In this document: piece by piece, positions 46,512-55,265 of the stretch
Numbering within the stretch: position 1 is the first letter of the stretch
How the letters are laid out: each line of letters opens with the position of its first letter
Assembly: GCA_020249435.1 (NCBI GenBank)
Contig: JADCFQ010000023.1
Location: 109,028 to 173,027 of the forward strand
Length of the DNA: 64,000 nucleotides
Origin: Roseomonas sp.
GTDB taxonomy: Bacteria; Pseudomonadota; Alphaproteobacteria; Acetobacterales; Acetobacteraceae
Direction: 5' to 3'
The notes under the pieces: generated by a model
What the model saw: the letters and a program-made list of their open reading frames with translations, nothing else
Told to the model about the DNA's origin: nothing
Database searches by the model: none
Translations under genes and position numbers: made by a program

Positions 46512-47390
46512 ATGGCGGCAATCAATAAACTCGGCGTGATTGGCGCGGGGCTGATGGGCAATGGCATTGCCCATGTGGCCGCGCTTTCCGGCATTCCGGT
46601 GGTGCTGATGGATGTGCAGCAGCAGGCACTCGACCGCGCGCTGGCGACCATGGCGAAGAACATGGAACGGCAGGTCAGCAAGGGCAGCATCAGCGGCGCG
46701 GATCGCGATGCGGCGCTGGCGCGCATTGTGACCGCGACCGATAACAGCGCCTTCGCCGATTGCGACCTGGTGATTGAAGCGGCAACCGAGAATGAGGAGA
46801 TCAAGAAAAAGATCTTCGCTGGCCTTTGCCCGGTGCTGAAGCCGGATGCCTTGCTCGCTTCCAATACATCATCCATTCCGATCACGCGGCTGGCGGCGGC
46901 AACGGATCGGCCCGGCCGCTTCATTGGCATGCATTTCTTCAACCCCGTGCCGATGATGAAGCTGGTTGAGATTATTCGTGGCCTGGCCACGGAAGATGCG
47001 ACCTATCAGGCGGTGGAAGCGCTGGCCAAGCGCATGGGCAAGGCGCCGGTCATGGCGCAGGATTGGCCGGGCTTTGTCGTCAACCGTATCCTCTGCCCCA
47101 TGATCAATGAGGCGATCCAGGCGCTCATGGAAGGTGTTGGCGATGTGGCGGCGATTGATGCCGGCATGAAGCTTGGCGCCAATCACCCGATGGGGCCTTT
47201 GGAGCTCGCGGATTTCGTCGGCCTCGATACGCTCTATTCGGTGATGAAAGTGCTGCATGAGGGTTTGGGCGATTCAAAATATCGGCCTTCGCCCTTGCTC
47301 GCGAAATATGTTGAAGCCGGCTGGTATGGCCGGAAATCCGGGCGCGGCTTTTACGATTACAGCACCACGCCGCCCACACCGACACGCTGA
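46512..47390 (+). CDS. 3-hydroxybutyryl-CoA dehydrogenase family protein
   Basis: A 292-residue NAD-dependent 3-hydroxyacyl-CoA dehydrogenase. The Rossmann motif is GVIGAGLMGNGIAHVAA, with the catalytic His in FIGMHFFNPVPMMKLVEII (about residue 140) and GFVVNRILCPMINEAI after it. It oxidises 3-hydroxyacyl-CoA in beta-oxidation or reduces acetoacetyl-CoA in the reverse direction. Linkage to etfBA favours catabolism. The start has AGGAG nine bases upstream. Confidence 0.93.
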   Translation: MAAINKLGVIGAGLMGNGIAHVAALSGIPVVLMDVQQQALDRALATMAKNMERQVSKGSISGADRDAALARIVTATDNSAFADCDLVIEAATENEEIKKKIFAGLCPVLKPDALLASNTSSIPITRLAAATDRPGRFIGMHFFNPVPMMKLVEIIRGLATEDATYQAVEALAKRMGKAPVMAQDWPGFVVNRILCPMINEAIQALMEGVGDVAAIDAGMKLGANHPMGPLELADFVGLDTLYSVMKVLHEGLGDSKYRPSPLLAKYVEAGWYGRKSGRGFYDYSTTPPTPTR

Positions 47391-47402
47391 CGCGCCTGCA
47401 CC

Positions 47403-48191
47403 ATGACAGGCGTGGTGCAGTTTCAGGGCTGGCGGCTCAAGCTGCGGGAACTTTACTTCGGCCGTTCCGATGCCGCGCGGCGCTTTCGCTACGGGATCAT
47501 CTTTTTCGATCTGCTGACGCTGCTTTTCGTGATCAGCACATCCTTCCTGCCGCGCGATCCCTGGATCGGCATGGTGGATGTGGCGATCGGGCTGGTGCTG
47601 GCGGCTGAATACATCGCCCATCTTGCCGCGCATCGCGCACCAGGGCGGCAGGCTTTGCGCTTTGGGAGCCTGATTGACCTGGTGGCGGTGTTGTCTTTCC
47701 TCGCACCTCTTGCCGGGGAAGGTTTCGCCTTCCTGCGCGTTCTCCGCACACTTCGGCTATTGCACGCCTATCGCACGCTGATGGAATTGCGGGAGGATAT
47801 GCCCTTCTTCCGCCGGCATGAGGAAGCGCTGATCGCTGGCGTGCATCTGGCTGTCTTTGTCTTTGTCATGACAGCGCTGGTCTATGAAACCCAGCGCAGC
47901 ATCAACCCGAAAATCGCGGATTACGCGGATGCGCTTTATTTCACCGTGACAGCGCTGACCACAACCGGGTTTGGCGACATCACGCTGGAAGGCAAATTCG
48001 GCAAGCTGCTTTCTGTTGTTATCATGATTTGCGGCGTGACGCTGTTCTTGCGCCTGGCGCAGGCAATGTTTCGCCCGCGCAAGGTGCGTTTCCCCTGCCC
48101 AGCCTGCGGGCTGCAACGCCATGATGTGGACGCTGTGCATTGCAAGGCGTGTGGTACAAGGCTTGCCATTCCTGACGAAGGTCGGGATTAA
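47403..48191 (+). CDS. Voltage-gated-like potassium channel with C-terminal zinc ribbon
   Basis: A 262-residue membrane protein with about six segments. The fourth has spaced basic residues (FLRVLRTLRLLHAYRTL), like a voltage sensor. The pore has TALTTTGFGDITL, a potassium-type filter in which Tyr is replaced by Phe (TTGFGD). The tail after the last helix has four Cys as CPAC and CKAC (about residues 229-251), a zinc-ribbon pattern. Ribbons of this kind are unusual on bacterial channels. It starts 12 bases after the dehydrogenase gene, and its stop shares TTAA with the convergent aminotransferase. Confidence 0.85.
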   Translation: MTGVVQFQGWRLKLRELYFGRSDAARRFRYGIIFFDLLTLLFVISTSFLPRDPWIGMVDVAIGLVLAAEYIAHLAAHRAPGRQALRFGSLIDLVAVLSFLAPLAGEGFAFLRVLRTLRLLHAYRTLMELREDMPFFRRHEEALIAGVHLAVFVFVMTALVYETQRSINPKIADYADALYFTVTALTTTGFGDITLEGKFGKLLSVVIMICGVTLFLRLAQAMFRPRKVRFPCPACGLQRHDVDAVHCKACGTRLAIPDEGRD

Positions 48192-49099
48192 ACCGGCGTG
48201 CGCCATTCCGCGTGGGCATTGGTGGTGCCGCGCACGACGCTTTCATAAGCCTCCTGCAAGCGCATGGTGATCGCGCCCGGCTTGCCATCACCAACCGAGA
48301 GCTTGTCCACACTCGTGATCGGCAGCAATTCCTGACCGGTGCCGCAGAAAAACAACTCATTGGCGATATAAAGTTCCGTGCGGTCAATTATGCCTTGCTC
48401 GACACTCAGGCCGTGTTCGGCAGCGAGGTGAATAACGGTATCGCGCGTGACACTTTCCAGAATATCGTTTTCACGCGATGGGGTAATCAGCTTGCCATCG
48501 CGCACCATGAACAGGCAGGCGCCGGTGCCTTCGCTGATCTTGCCGGCGCGGGTCATCAGCAGCGCATTGTCATAACCATCGGCCTTGGCCTGCAACATGG
48601 CGATGCGCCCCGCATGGTAATTCGCCGTTGCCTTGATGCGCGGCGGCATGGTGGTATCTGTGATGCGCGTCCAGGAAGAAACATGCACGGAAAGCCCGCT
48701 GCTGCGCTTGGCATTGCGTTCACGCGGCATGGCGCCGCAAGCCCAACCGATACTGCCCGTGGAGGCCATGGACCCCAGGCTTTCGATATGCACCTGGATA
48801 CGAATATAGGCATCATCATCCGGTTCATTGGCACGCACCGCATCCAGCACCGCCTGGCGCATTTCATCGCGCGAGGGCGGATTGTCGAAGCGCATGAATT
48901 TCATGCCCTGATCCAGCCGCACCAGATGTTCTTCCAGCCGGAACACCGCAAGCTTGCCGGTGCTGTAATTCATATAGGCGCGGATGCCTTCAAACACCGT
49001 GCCGCCATATGCATGACCGACCGAGAAGGGATGCACGCGCGCCTCGTCAAAACCGATCTTCTTGCCGTTCTGAATGATGTATTTTGCTGTCCAGGCCAT
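48188..49099 (-). CDS. ilvE: Branched-chain amino acid aminotransferase
   Basis: A 303-residue class IV PLP aminotransferase for Leu, Ile and Val. FSVGHAYGGTVFEGIRAY near residue 25 is the family start, and the PLP Lys is in IKATANYHAGRIAMLQA near 160. The C-terminal ELYIANELFFCGTGQELLPITSVD is typical. Two ATGs are possible. 49099 has GAGG six bases upstream, while 49111 overlaps the stop of the AhpD-like gene (ATGA). The former is chosen on the ribosome-binding site. Confidence 0.93.
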   Translation of the reverse strand: MAWTAKYIIQNGKKIGFDEARVHPFSVGHAYGGTVFEGIRAYMNYSTGKLAVFRLEEHLVRLDQGMKFMRFDNPPSRDEMRQAVLDAVRANEPDDDAYIRIQVHIESLGSMASTGSIGWACGAMPRERNAKRSSGLSVHVSSWTRITDTTMPPRIKATANYHAGRIAMLQAKADGYDNALLMTRAGKISEGTGACLFMVRDGKLITPSRENDILESVTRDTVIHLAAEHGLSVEQGIIDRTELYIANELFFCGTGQELLPITSVDKLSVGDGKPGAITMRLQEAYESVVRGTTNAHAEWRTPV

Positions 49100-49107
49100 T
49101 GGTTTCC

Positions 49108-49851
49108 TCATTTATCCTTGGAGTTTTTCGCGAGCACCTCATCAAAGCCGCCCTGGCCGGTCAGTGCCGCCCAGGCGCGGTAGCGGTCTGATGCCGCAAC
49201 GCGACCCTTGGCGATCAATTCCCGCCAAACGCCGCAAGCTTCGACAAAGCGTGGAATGGAACCGGGGAACATCGCAAGCGTCATGGCCTCGGCGATGTCA
49301 TCTTCCGGCACCTGATCCGCATAGGCGGCTTCGATTTGCCATTCCAACAGCCGCCAACGCGCCCGACAAACCTGCACGGCGCATTGCGCCAAATGCACCA
49401 GGCGCCGAGGTGCTGCGGGGGCAATGCGCGCTGCCGCTTCCAGATAAGCCGCGCGGGGATCAAAGGGCGCCAATTGCGCGCCCCAGCGATGGGCAGCGAA
49501 ATCAAAGGCCTCGGCGCCGATGGCCAAGGCAGCGGCGCTGAACGCCGCGCCGATCAGCGCGTCATCGCCGCCGGCGGCGCGGAATTTGGCGATGTGGTGC
49601 GTCGCCAAAGCCTCATCCGTCGCGGCCAGCACGGCAAGCCAGACGAATTCGCGGTCGTGATGCGTGAGAACGCGATCATCCAAGGCCATGGCGGAATAGG
49701 CAGCGTCATAGCCTTCCAGCAGGCGGGGGAAGGCGAGTGCCAGCAGCCCGTGATGCGGCAGCAAATAGCCGCGCTTGGCCTTGACGGCGGCGAGCCGCGC
49801 TTCCAGCGCCGCGGTAGTCTCGGCGCCGGCATTTTCTTCTTGGTCATTCAT
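49108..49851 (-). CDS. Carboxymuconolactone decarboxylase/AhpD-like protein, cysteines missing
   Basis: A 247-residue helical protein. REFVWLAVLAATDEALATHHIAKFRAAGG (about residue 70) lines up with the AhpD-type ExxxxxxxxCxxCxxxH motif, but the Cys positions are Thr and Ala. A second related half follows (VHLAQCAVQVCRARWRLLEWQIEAAYADQVPEDDIAEAMTLAM). A peroxidase-type redox function is therefore unlikely. A structural or isomerase-like role is possible. It is the upstream partner of ilvE and diverges from the crotonase gene. Confidence 0.65.
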   Translation of the reverse strand: MNDQEENAGAETTAALEARLAAVKAKRGYLLPHHGLLALAFPRLLEGYDAAYSAMALDDRVLTHHDREFVWLAVLAATDEALATHHIAKFRAAGGDDALIGAAFSAAALAIGAEAFDFAAHRWGAQLAPFDPRAAYLEAAARIAPAAPRRLVHLAQCAVQVCRARWRLLEWQIEAAYADQVPEDDIAEAMTLAMFPGSIPRFVEACGVWRELIAKGRVAASDRYRAWAALTGQGGFDEVLAKNSKDK

Positions 49852-49917
49852 CCTGGGGTCAGGCTATACCGCTTCCAAGCCCTTGTAATCCCCCGCGTGG
49901 GGCAGGAATATTCCGCC

Positions 49918-50733
49918 ATGTCCAAGACAGACCTGCAAAACGCCCCCATCCTGCTGCGGGAAGACCGCCCCGGCGGGATTTGCGTCATCACGCTGAACCG
50001 GCCCGCCCAGCGCAATAGCCTCTCTCGCGCGCTGTTGCAGGCGCTCGAAGAAATGCTGGCCGACATCGCTGCCGATAACACCTGTCGCGTTGTGGTGCTG
50101 GCGGGGGCGGGTACGGTGTTTTGTGCCGGGCATGATTTGCGCGAAATCACCGCGCATCGCGCTGATGCGGATGGCGGGCGCGGCTTTTACGCCGATGCCA
50201 TGGCGGCCTGCGCACGGGTGATGCAGGGGATTGTGGCGCTGCCTCAGCCGGTGATTGCGGCGGTGCAAGGGGTGGCGACCGCGGCCGGCTGCCAATTGGT
50301 CGCGACCTGCGATTTGGCGGTGGCGGCGGAAGATGCGCGGTTTTGCACGCCTGGTGTGGATATCGGGCTGTTCTGCTCAACACCTGCGGTCGCGCTGGCG
50401 CGCGCCGTGCCGCGCAAGGCCGCGATGGAAATGCTGCTTTTGGGTGAGATGGTGCCGGCAGATGAGGCTCAGCGCCTTGGCCTGGTGAACCGCCTGGCAC
50501 CGCGTGAGGCTTTGATGGAAACTGCGCTGGATCTGGCCGCGCGCATTGCGGCCCATTCGGCGATTACGGTGCGCATGGGCAAGCGCGGCTTCAACAGACA
50601 AATCGAATTGCCGCTGGCGGAGGCTTATTGCGAAGCGGCTTCGGTCATGACGGAAAATCTGATGGCGCGGGATGCGGCGGAAGGCATTGGCGCCTTCCTG
50701 GAAAAGCGTCATCCGCAATGGGAAGACAGGTGA
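49918..50733 (+). CDS. Enoyl-CoA hydratase/isomerase (crotonase) family protein
   Basis: A 271-residue crotonase-fold enzyme. The oxyanion-hole segments are AGTVFCAGHDLREITAH and GVATAAGCQLVATCDLAVAAEDARF. The second acidic residue typical of true hydratases is not obvious in the latter loop. The track extends the frame 194 codons upstream over the AhpD-like gene; ATG 49918 with AGGAAT upstream is the real start. The acyl-CoA ligase gene follows at once. The exact acyl-CoA substrate is not known. Confidence 0.9.
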   Translation: MSKTDLQNAPILLREDRPGGICVITLNRPAQRNSLSRALLQALEEMLADIAADNTCRVVVLAGAGTVFCAGHDLREITAHRADADGGRGFYADAMAACARVMQGIVALPQPVIAAVQGVATAAGCQLVATCDLAVAAEDARFCTPGVDIGLFCSTPAVALARAVPRKAAMEMLLLGEMVPADEAQRLGLVNRLAPREALMETALDLAARIAAHSAITVRMGKRGFNRQIELPLAEAYCEAASVMTENLMARDAAEGIGAFLEKRHPQWEDR

Positions 50734-50738
50734 GGAAG

Positions 50739-52373
50739 ATGGCCTTGAACAAGTACGAAAACGGGCTTGAGCAGAACGCGGCCAATCATCAACCGCTGAC
50801 GCCGCTGTTGTTTCTGGAACGCGCCGCGCAGGTATATCCGGAATATCCCGCCGTAGTGCATGGCGCGGTGAAGCGCGATTACGCCAGCCTGCGTAACCGT
50901 TCCGTGCAATTGGCGCATGCGCTGACCAAGCGCGGCATTGGGCGTGGCGATACCGTCGCGGCGATTTTGCCGAATATTCCGGAAATGCTGGAATGCCATT
51001 ACGGCGTGCCGATGGCGGGTGCTGTGCTGAACACCATCAATACGCGGCTCGATGCGCCAACCGTGGCCTATATCCTCGATCACGGGGAAGCCAAGGCAGT
51101 GGTGGTGGACCGCGAATTCATGCCGGTGCTGCGTGCTGCCTTGGCGGAATGCGCGGCGCAGCCGATCATCATTGAAGTGCAGGATGCGCTGGCGCCGGAA
51201 GCGGTGCATGGCGAGGGCCTGGGTGGGCAGGAATATGAAAGCTTCATCGCTGAAGGCAGCGCCGATTTCGCTTGGGTGATGCCAGGCGATGAATGGGACG
51301 CGATTACGCTGAACTACACTTCAGGCACCACGGGCAAGCCCAAGGGTGTTGTCTATCATCATCGCGGCGCCTGTCTTTTGGCGACCGGCAATGTGCTTTC
51401 CGCCGGCATGGGCAAGCATCCATCCTATTTGTGGACGCTGCCGATGTTTCATTGCAATGGCTGGTGTTTTCCCTGGACGGTGACGGCGCAGGCCGGTTTG
51501 CATGTATGCCTGCGCGCCGTGCGCGGCCCCGATATGTGGCGCCTGATGGCCGAACATGCGGTGACGCATATGTGTGGCGCGCCGATTGTGATGGCGACCT
51601 TGCTCGCGACACCAGCCGCCGAAAAACGGCCACTTACATATCAGGTACAATTCGTGGTCGCTGGTGCGCCGCCGCCGGAAGCCGTTCTCGCCGCCATGAA
51701 GGAAGCGGGTTTTGCGGTCTGCCATGTCTATGGCCTGACCGAGGTCTATGGCCCGGCGGTGGTGAATGAATGGCACAGCGAATGGGGCGCCAAGCCCGCG
51801 GCAGAACAGGCCGCGCTGATGGCGCGCCAGGGCGTGCGCTATCTGGCGCTTGAAGGGCTTGATGTGATGGACCCCGAAACCATGACGCCCGTCCCCGCCG
51901 ATGGCGCGACGATGGGCGAGGTGATGATGCGCGGCAATGTTGTCATGAAGGGCTATTTGAAGGATGCCGCCGCCACGCAATCTGCCTTTGCGGGCGGGTG
52001 GTTTCATACCGGCGACCTCGCGGTGAAATATCCGGATGGGTATATTCAGCTCAAGGATCGGTCGAAGGATATCATCATCTCGGGCGGGGAGAATATCAGC
52101 AGCATCGAAGTGGAAGATGCGCTCTATAAGCACCCATCGGTTGCCGTGGTGGCGGTTGTCGCGAAGCCTGATGAGAAATGGGGTGAAACACCCTGCGCCT
52201 TTGTGGAATTGAAGCCAGGCATGGCTGCAACGCCTGAGGATCTGATCAATTTCGCGCGCCAGCATTTGGCGGCCTTCAAGCTGCCGCGCCATATTGTCTT
52301 TGCGGAATTGCCGAAAACCTCAACGGGCAAGATCCAAAAGCATGTGCTGCGCGCTGAGGCGCGGGCGCAGTAG
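50739..52373 (+). CDS. Acyl-CoA synthetase (AMP-binding; DmdB-like)
   Basis: A 544-residue ligase that activates a carboxylic acid with ATP and CoA. LNYTSGTTGKPKGVVYHH is the AMP-binding loop, with PMFHCNGWCFPW, GWFHTGDLAVKYPDGYIQLKDRSKDIIISGGENISSIEVEDAL and the C-terminal Lys of LPKTSTGKIQKHVLR. The close phrasing resembles medium-chain or methylmercaptopropionate-type ligases. ATG 50739 is preceded by GAGGAAG and lies five bases after the crotonase stop. The specificity is uncertain. Confidence 0.93.
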   Translation: MALNKYENGLEQNAANHQPLTPLLFLERAAQVYPEYPAVVHGAVKRDYASLRNRSVQLAHALTKRGIGRGDTVAAILPNIPEMLECHYGVPMAGAVLNTINTRLDAPTVAYILDHGEAKAVVVDREFMPVLRAALAECAAQPIIIEVQDALAPEAVHGEGLGGQEYESFIAEGSADFAWVMPGDEWDAITLNYTSGTTGKPKGVVYHHRGACLLATGNVLSAGMGKHPSYLWTLPMFHCNGWCFPWTVTAQAGLHVCLRAVRGPDMWRLMAEHAVTHMCGAPIVMATLLATPAAEKRPLTYQVQFVVAGAPPPEAVLAAMKEAGFAVCHVYGLTEVYGPAVVNEWHSEWGAKPAAEQAALMARQGVRYLALEGLDVMDPETMTPVPADGATMGEVMMRGNVVMKGYLKDAAATQSAFAGGWFHTGDLAVKYPDGYIQLKDRSKDIIISGGENISSIEVEDALYKHPSVAVVAVVAKPDEKWGETPCAFVELKPGMAATPEDLINFARQHLAAFKLPRHIVFAELPKTSTGKIQKHVLRAEARAQ

Positions 52374-52386
52374 GAAATAGCCAAAC

Positions 52387-53289
52387 ATGCAGGAATTTCA
52401 TGGGGTTTTCCCCTATCTGGTCTCGCCCATGGCACCGGATGGCACGGTGCTGGAAGGTGAATTGCGCCGGCTGGTGGATCATCTGATCGCCTCTGGCGTG
52501 CATGGGCTGACACCCTTGGGCAGCACGGGTGAGTTTGCCTATCTGGATGCAGCGCAAAGGCGGCGGATTGTGGAAATTGTCGTCTCCCAAACCGCGGGCC
52601 GGGTGCCGGTGGTGGCTGGTGTGGCGGCGACCACGATTGCGGATGCGGAACGTCAGGCGCGTGATTACGCGGCGATTGGCGCAGATGGTATCCTCGCCAT
52701 TCTGGAAGCCTATTTTCCGTTGAATGATGCGGCGGTGGTGTCCTATTTCACCGCCATTGCGGATGCCACTGAATTGCCGACGGTGCTTTACACCAATCCG
52801 AATTTCCAGCGTTCCGATCTTTCCCTGCCGGCGATTGAAAAGCTTTCCCATCATCCGCGCATTTGCCTGATCAAGGATGCGTCCACCAATACCGGGCGCC
52901 TGCTGTCCATCATCAATCGCACGCAAGGGCGCATCGGGGTGTTTGCGGCATCGGCGCATATTCCAGCGGCGGTAATGCTGATTGGCGGCAAGGGTTGGAT
53001 GGCGGGGCCGGCCTGCGCCATTCCGCGCGAAAGCGTGCGGCTTTATGAGCTGTGCCGCGCCGGGCATTGGGATGCGGCCATGGCGCTGCAACGCGCACTG
53101 TGGCGGGTGAATGAACTGTTCGCCGCGCATTCGCTCGCGGCCTGCATCAAGGGCGCCCTGCAAATCCAGGGCTTTGCGGTGGGTGATCCGATCCTGCCGC
53201 AAGCGCCTTTGTCACCCGAAGGGCGCGTTGCGGTGGAAGCCGCGCTCAAGCTGGCGGCAGAGGCTTTTGCCGCCGCGCCCAAAATCTGA
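52387..53289 (+). CDS. DapA-family aldolase/lyase, not a typical dihydrodipicolinate synthase
   Basis: A 300-residue TIM-barrel enzyme. The Schiff-base Lys is in [12 protein letters not shown] near residue 162. The early [14 protein letters not shown] matches the DapA GTTGE region. The loop after the catalytic Tyr reads [14 protein letters not shown], lacking the NVPxRT form of DapA, so lysine synthesis is unlikely. It may act on a keto-acid in sugar-acid or hydroxyproline-type catabolism. It lies 13 bases after the ligase gene in one operon. Confidence 0.82.
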   Translation: MQEFHGVFPYLVSPMAPDGTVLEGELRRLVDHLIASGVHGLTPLGSTGEFAYLDAAQRRRIVEIVVSQTAGRVPVVAGVAATTIADAERQARDYAAIGADGILAILEAYFPLNDAAVVSYFTAIADATELPTVLYTNPNFQRSDLSLPAIEKLSHHPRICLIKDASTNTGRLLSIINRTQGRIGVFAASAHIPAAVMLIGGKGWMAGPACAIPRESVRLYELCRAGHWDAAMALQRALWRVNELFAAHSLAACIKGALQIQGFAVGDPILPQAPLSPEGRVAVEAALKLAAEAFAAAPKI

Positions 53290-54466
53290 GGGTCTGAGCA
53301 TTCCGCAAAAGCGCCTGCCCTTCATCCTGGGCGCGATGGCGGCCATTGGGCCGTTTTCGATTGACATGTATCTGCCGGCGCTGCCGATGCTGGGCCAGGC
53401 GCTTGGCACCACGGCGGGGGCGGCGCAGGCAAGCCTTGCGGTGTTTTTCCTTGGCATGGCGCTGGGGCAGATTTTTTATGGGCCTATCGCGGACCGGTAT
53501 GGGCGGCGCCTGCCGCTATTTATCGGGCTTGGCGTCTACACAGCGGCATCGCTGATCTGCGCTTTGGCGCCCAATATCGAAAGCCTGATCGCAGCACGGC
53601 TGATGCAAGCACTTGGCGGTTGCGCGGGCATGGTGATTGCGCGGGCCGTGGTGCGCGATGTTGCCGATGAACGCGGCGCGATCCGCCTGATGGCGCGGCT
53701 GATGCTGGTGATGGGTGTCGCGCCGATCATTGCGCCCATCATCGGTGGTGCTTTGCTTGGGGTGATTGGCTGGCGCGGTATCTTCGTGTGTCTCGCGGCT
53801 TACGGCGCGATTCTGCTGCTGGTGATTGCGCTTTTCCTGCCGGAAACCCTGGCCCCCGAACGCCGCCGCCGCGATGGCTTGCGCCAGGTCTTTGGCGTCT
53901 GGCGTCGCTTGCTGGGCGATGGCTATTTCATGGGTCATGCGCTCGCAGGTGGCCTCGTGATCGGGGGGATGTTTGCCTATATCGCGGGATCGCCCTTTGT
54001 CTTCATGGAATTATATGGCGTGCGGGCGGAGGATTACGGGCTTTATTTCGGTGCCAATGCCATCGGCATCATGCTGGTTGGGCAAATCACGGCGCGGCTG
54101 GTGGATAGGGTGGCGCCGGCGCGCATGCTGACGATTGCGCTTTCCATCAGCGCAGTAGCGGGGCTCGCGCTGCTTGGCGTTACCAGCAGCGGCTTTGGTG
54201 GTTTTGCCGCGTTGATTGTTGCGTTGTTCGTCTACGTTTCCATGATCGGCGCTGTCATGCCGCTGACCGCCGCGCGCGCCATGGCACCGCATGGCACGAT
54301 TGCAGGCAATGCATCGGCACTGATGGGCACGCTGCAATTCGGCGCGGGTGCGCTGGCGGGTGTCGCACTCGGCGCGCTGCAAAACGGCACGGCACTACCA
54401 ATGGCGCTGGTGATCGCGCTTTGCGGTGTGGGTGGCTTTGTGGTGCGGCGCTTATTGGTGAAGTAA
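53267..54466 (+). CDS. Bcr/CflA family MFS exporter
   Basis: About 399 residues with 12 membrane segments. [27 protein letters not shown] and [21 protein letters not shown] are diagnostic of the Bcr/CflA drug-efflux group. The start is unclear. TTG 53267 overlaps the aldolase gene and keeps the whole first helix, CTG 53294 follows a GAGGG, and ATG 53336 would cut the first helix. The track start at 53111 lies far inside the aldolase gene and is rejected. Substrate unknown. Confidence 0.8.
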   Translation: MPPRPKSEGLSIPQKRLPFILGAMAAIGPFSIDMYLPALPMLGQALGTTAGAAQASLAVFFLGMALGQIFYGPIADRYGRRLPLFIGLGVYTAASLICALAPNIESLIAARLMQALGGCAGMVIARAVVRDVADERGAIRLMARLMLVMGVAPIIAPIIGGALLGVIGWRGIFVCLAAYGAILLLVIALFLPETLAPERRRRDGLRQVFGVWRRLLGDGYFMGHALAGGLVIGGMFAYIAGSPFVFMELYGVRAEDYGLYFGANAIGIMLVGQITARLVDRVAPARMLTIALSISAVAGLALLGVTSSGFGGFAALIVALFVYVSMIGAVMPLTAARAMAPHGTIAGNASALMGTLQFGAGALAGVALGALQNGTALPMALVIALCGVGGFVVRRLLVK

Positions 54467-54482
54467 GCGCTGCCCTCCCGCC

Positions 54483-55247
54483 TCACGTCATTTTCTTGCC
54501 CAGCGTCCAGCCGCCATCCACCGTCAACACCGCGCCGGTGGTGAAGGAGCTTTCCTCGCTCGCCAGGAACATCATGGCATTGGCGACTTCATGGGTCTCA
54601 CCCGACCGCCCCATGGCGTGGAGTTCCTGGATCTTCCGCGCAACATCCGCATCCTGGAAATAACGCTCCGTCATCGGTGTGCGGATCACGCCAGGGGCCA
54701 CGGCATTCACCCGAATGCCGCGCGGGGCCAATTCCATCGCCAGCGCCTTGGTCAGCCCCACCACCGCATGCTTCGATGTCACGTAAGCAACGCGTTCCGG
54801 CGTTGCGACAAGGCCGAGGGTGGAGGCAATATTCACAATCCGCCCTGTCTTGCCAAGCGCAATCAGCCGCCGCGCAAAGGCTTGTGAGGGCAGGAAGCTG
54901 CCGGTCACATTGATGCTCATGGTGCGCTGCCAATCCTCAAAGGAAAGATCGAGCAGCGGGCTGATTTCACGCACGCCGGCACAATTCGCAAGCACATCCA
55001 ACCGGCCCAGCACGGCTTCAGCGCCGGCAATGAAATCGCGCACCGCATCAGGCTTCACCACATCCAGCACAAAGGGATGCGCTTCGCCATCGCGCTTGCG
55101 GATATCTGCCGCGGTCGCTTCCACCGCTGCCTTGTCAATATCGGCAATCGCGAGCCGCGCACCTTCCTCGGCGAAGGCAATGGCCAATTGGCGGCCAATG
55201 CCGCTCGCGGCACCGGTTATCAGGACGCCTTGATCACGAAACCTCAT
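54483..55247 (-). CDS. Short-chain dehydrogenase/reductase
   Basis: A 254-residue NAD(P)-dependent oxidoreductase. The cofactor motif is TGAASGIG (residues about 10-17), followed by NCAG, the catalytic Ser in IVNIASTLG and YVTSK. VNAVAPGVIRTPM and TGAVLTVDGGWTLG are standard C-terminal marks. An Asp after the second strand (LAIADIDKAAV) favours NAD. ATG 55247 is chosen because GGGGAG lies seven bases upstream. It follows the GMC oxidoreductase gene by 18 bases, so the two may act on the same alcohol. Confidence 0.92.
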   Translation of the reverse strand: MRFRDQGVLITGAASGIGRQLAIAFAEEGARLAIADIDKAAVEATAADIRKRDGEAHPFVLDVVKPDAVRDFIAGAEAVLGRLDVLANCAGVREISPLLDLSFEDWQRTMSINVTGSFLPSQAFARRLIALGKTGRIVNIASTLGLVATPERVAYVTSKHAVVGLTKALAMELAPRGIRVNAVAPGVIRTPMTERYFQDADVARKIQELHAMGRSGETHEVANAMMFLASEESSFTTGAVLTVDGGWTLGKKMT

Positions 55248-55265
55248 CTGCTCTCTCCCCAAATA

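Noticed and set aside
53111-53266. Track start of the Bcr/CflA gene
   Set aside because: These 52 codons lie fully inside the DapA-family gene and are basic and unconserved, unlike a membrane protein N-terminus.
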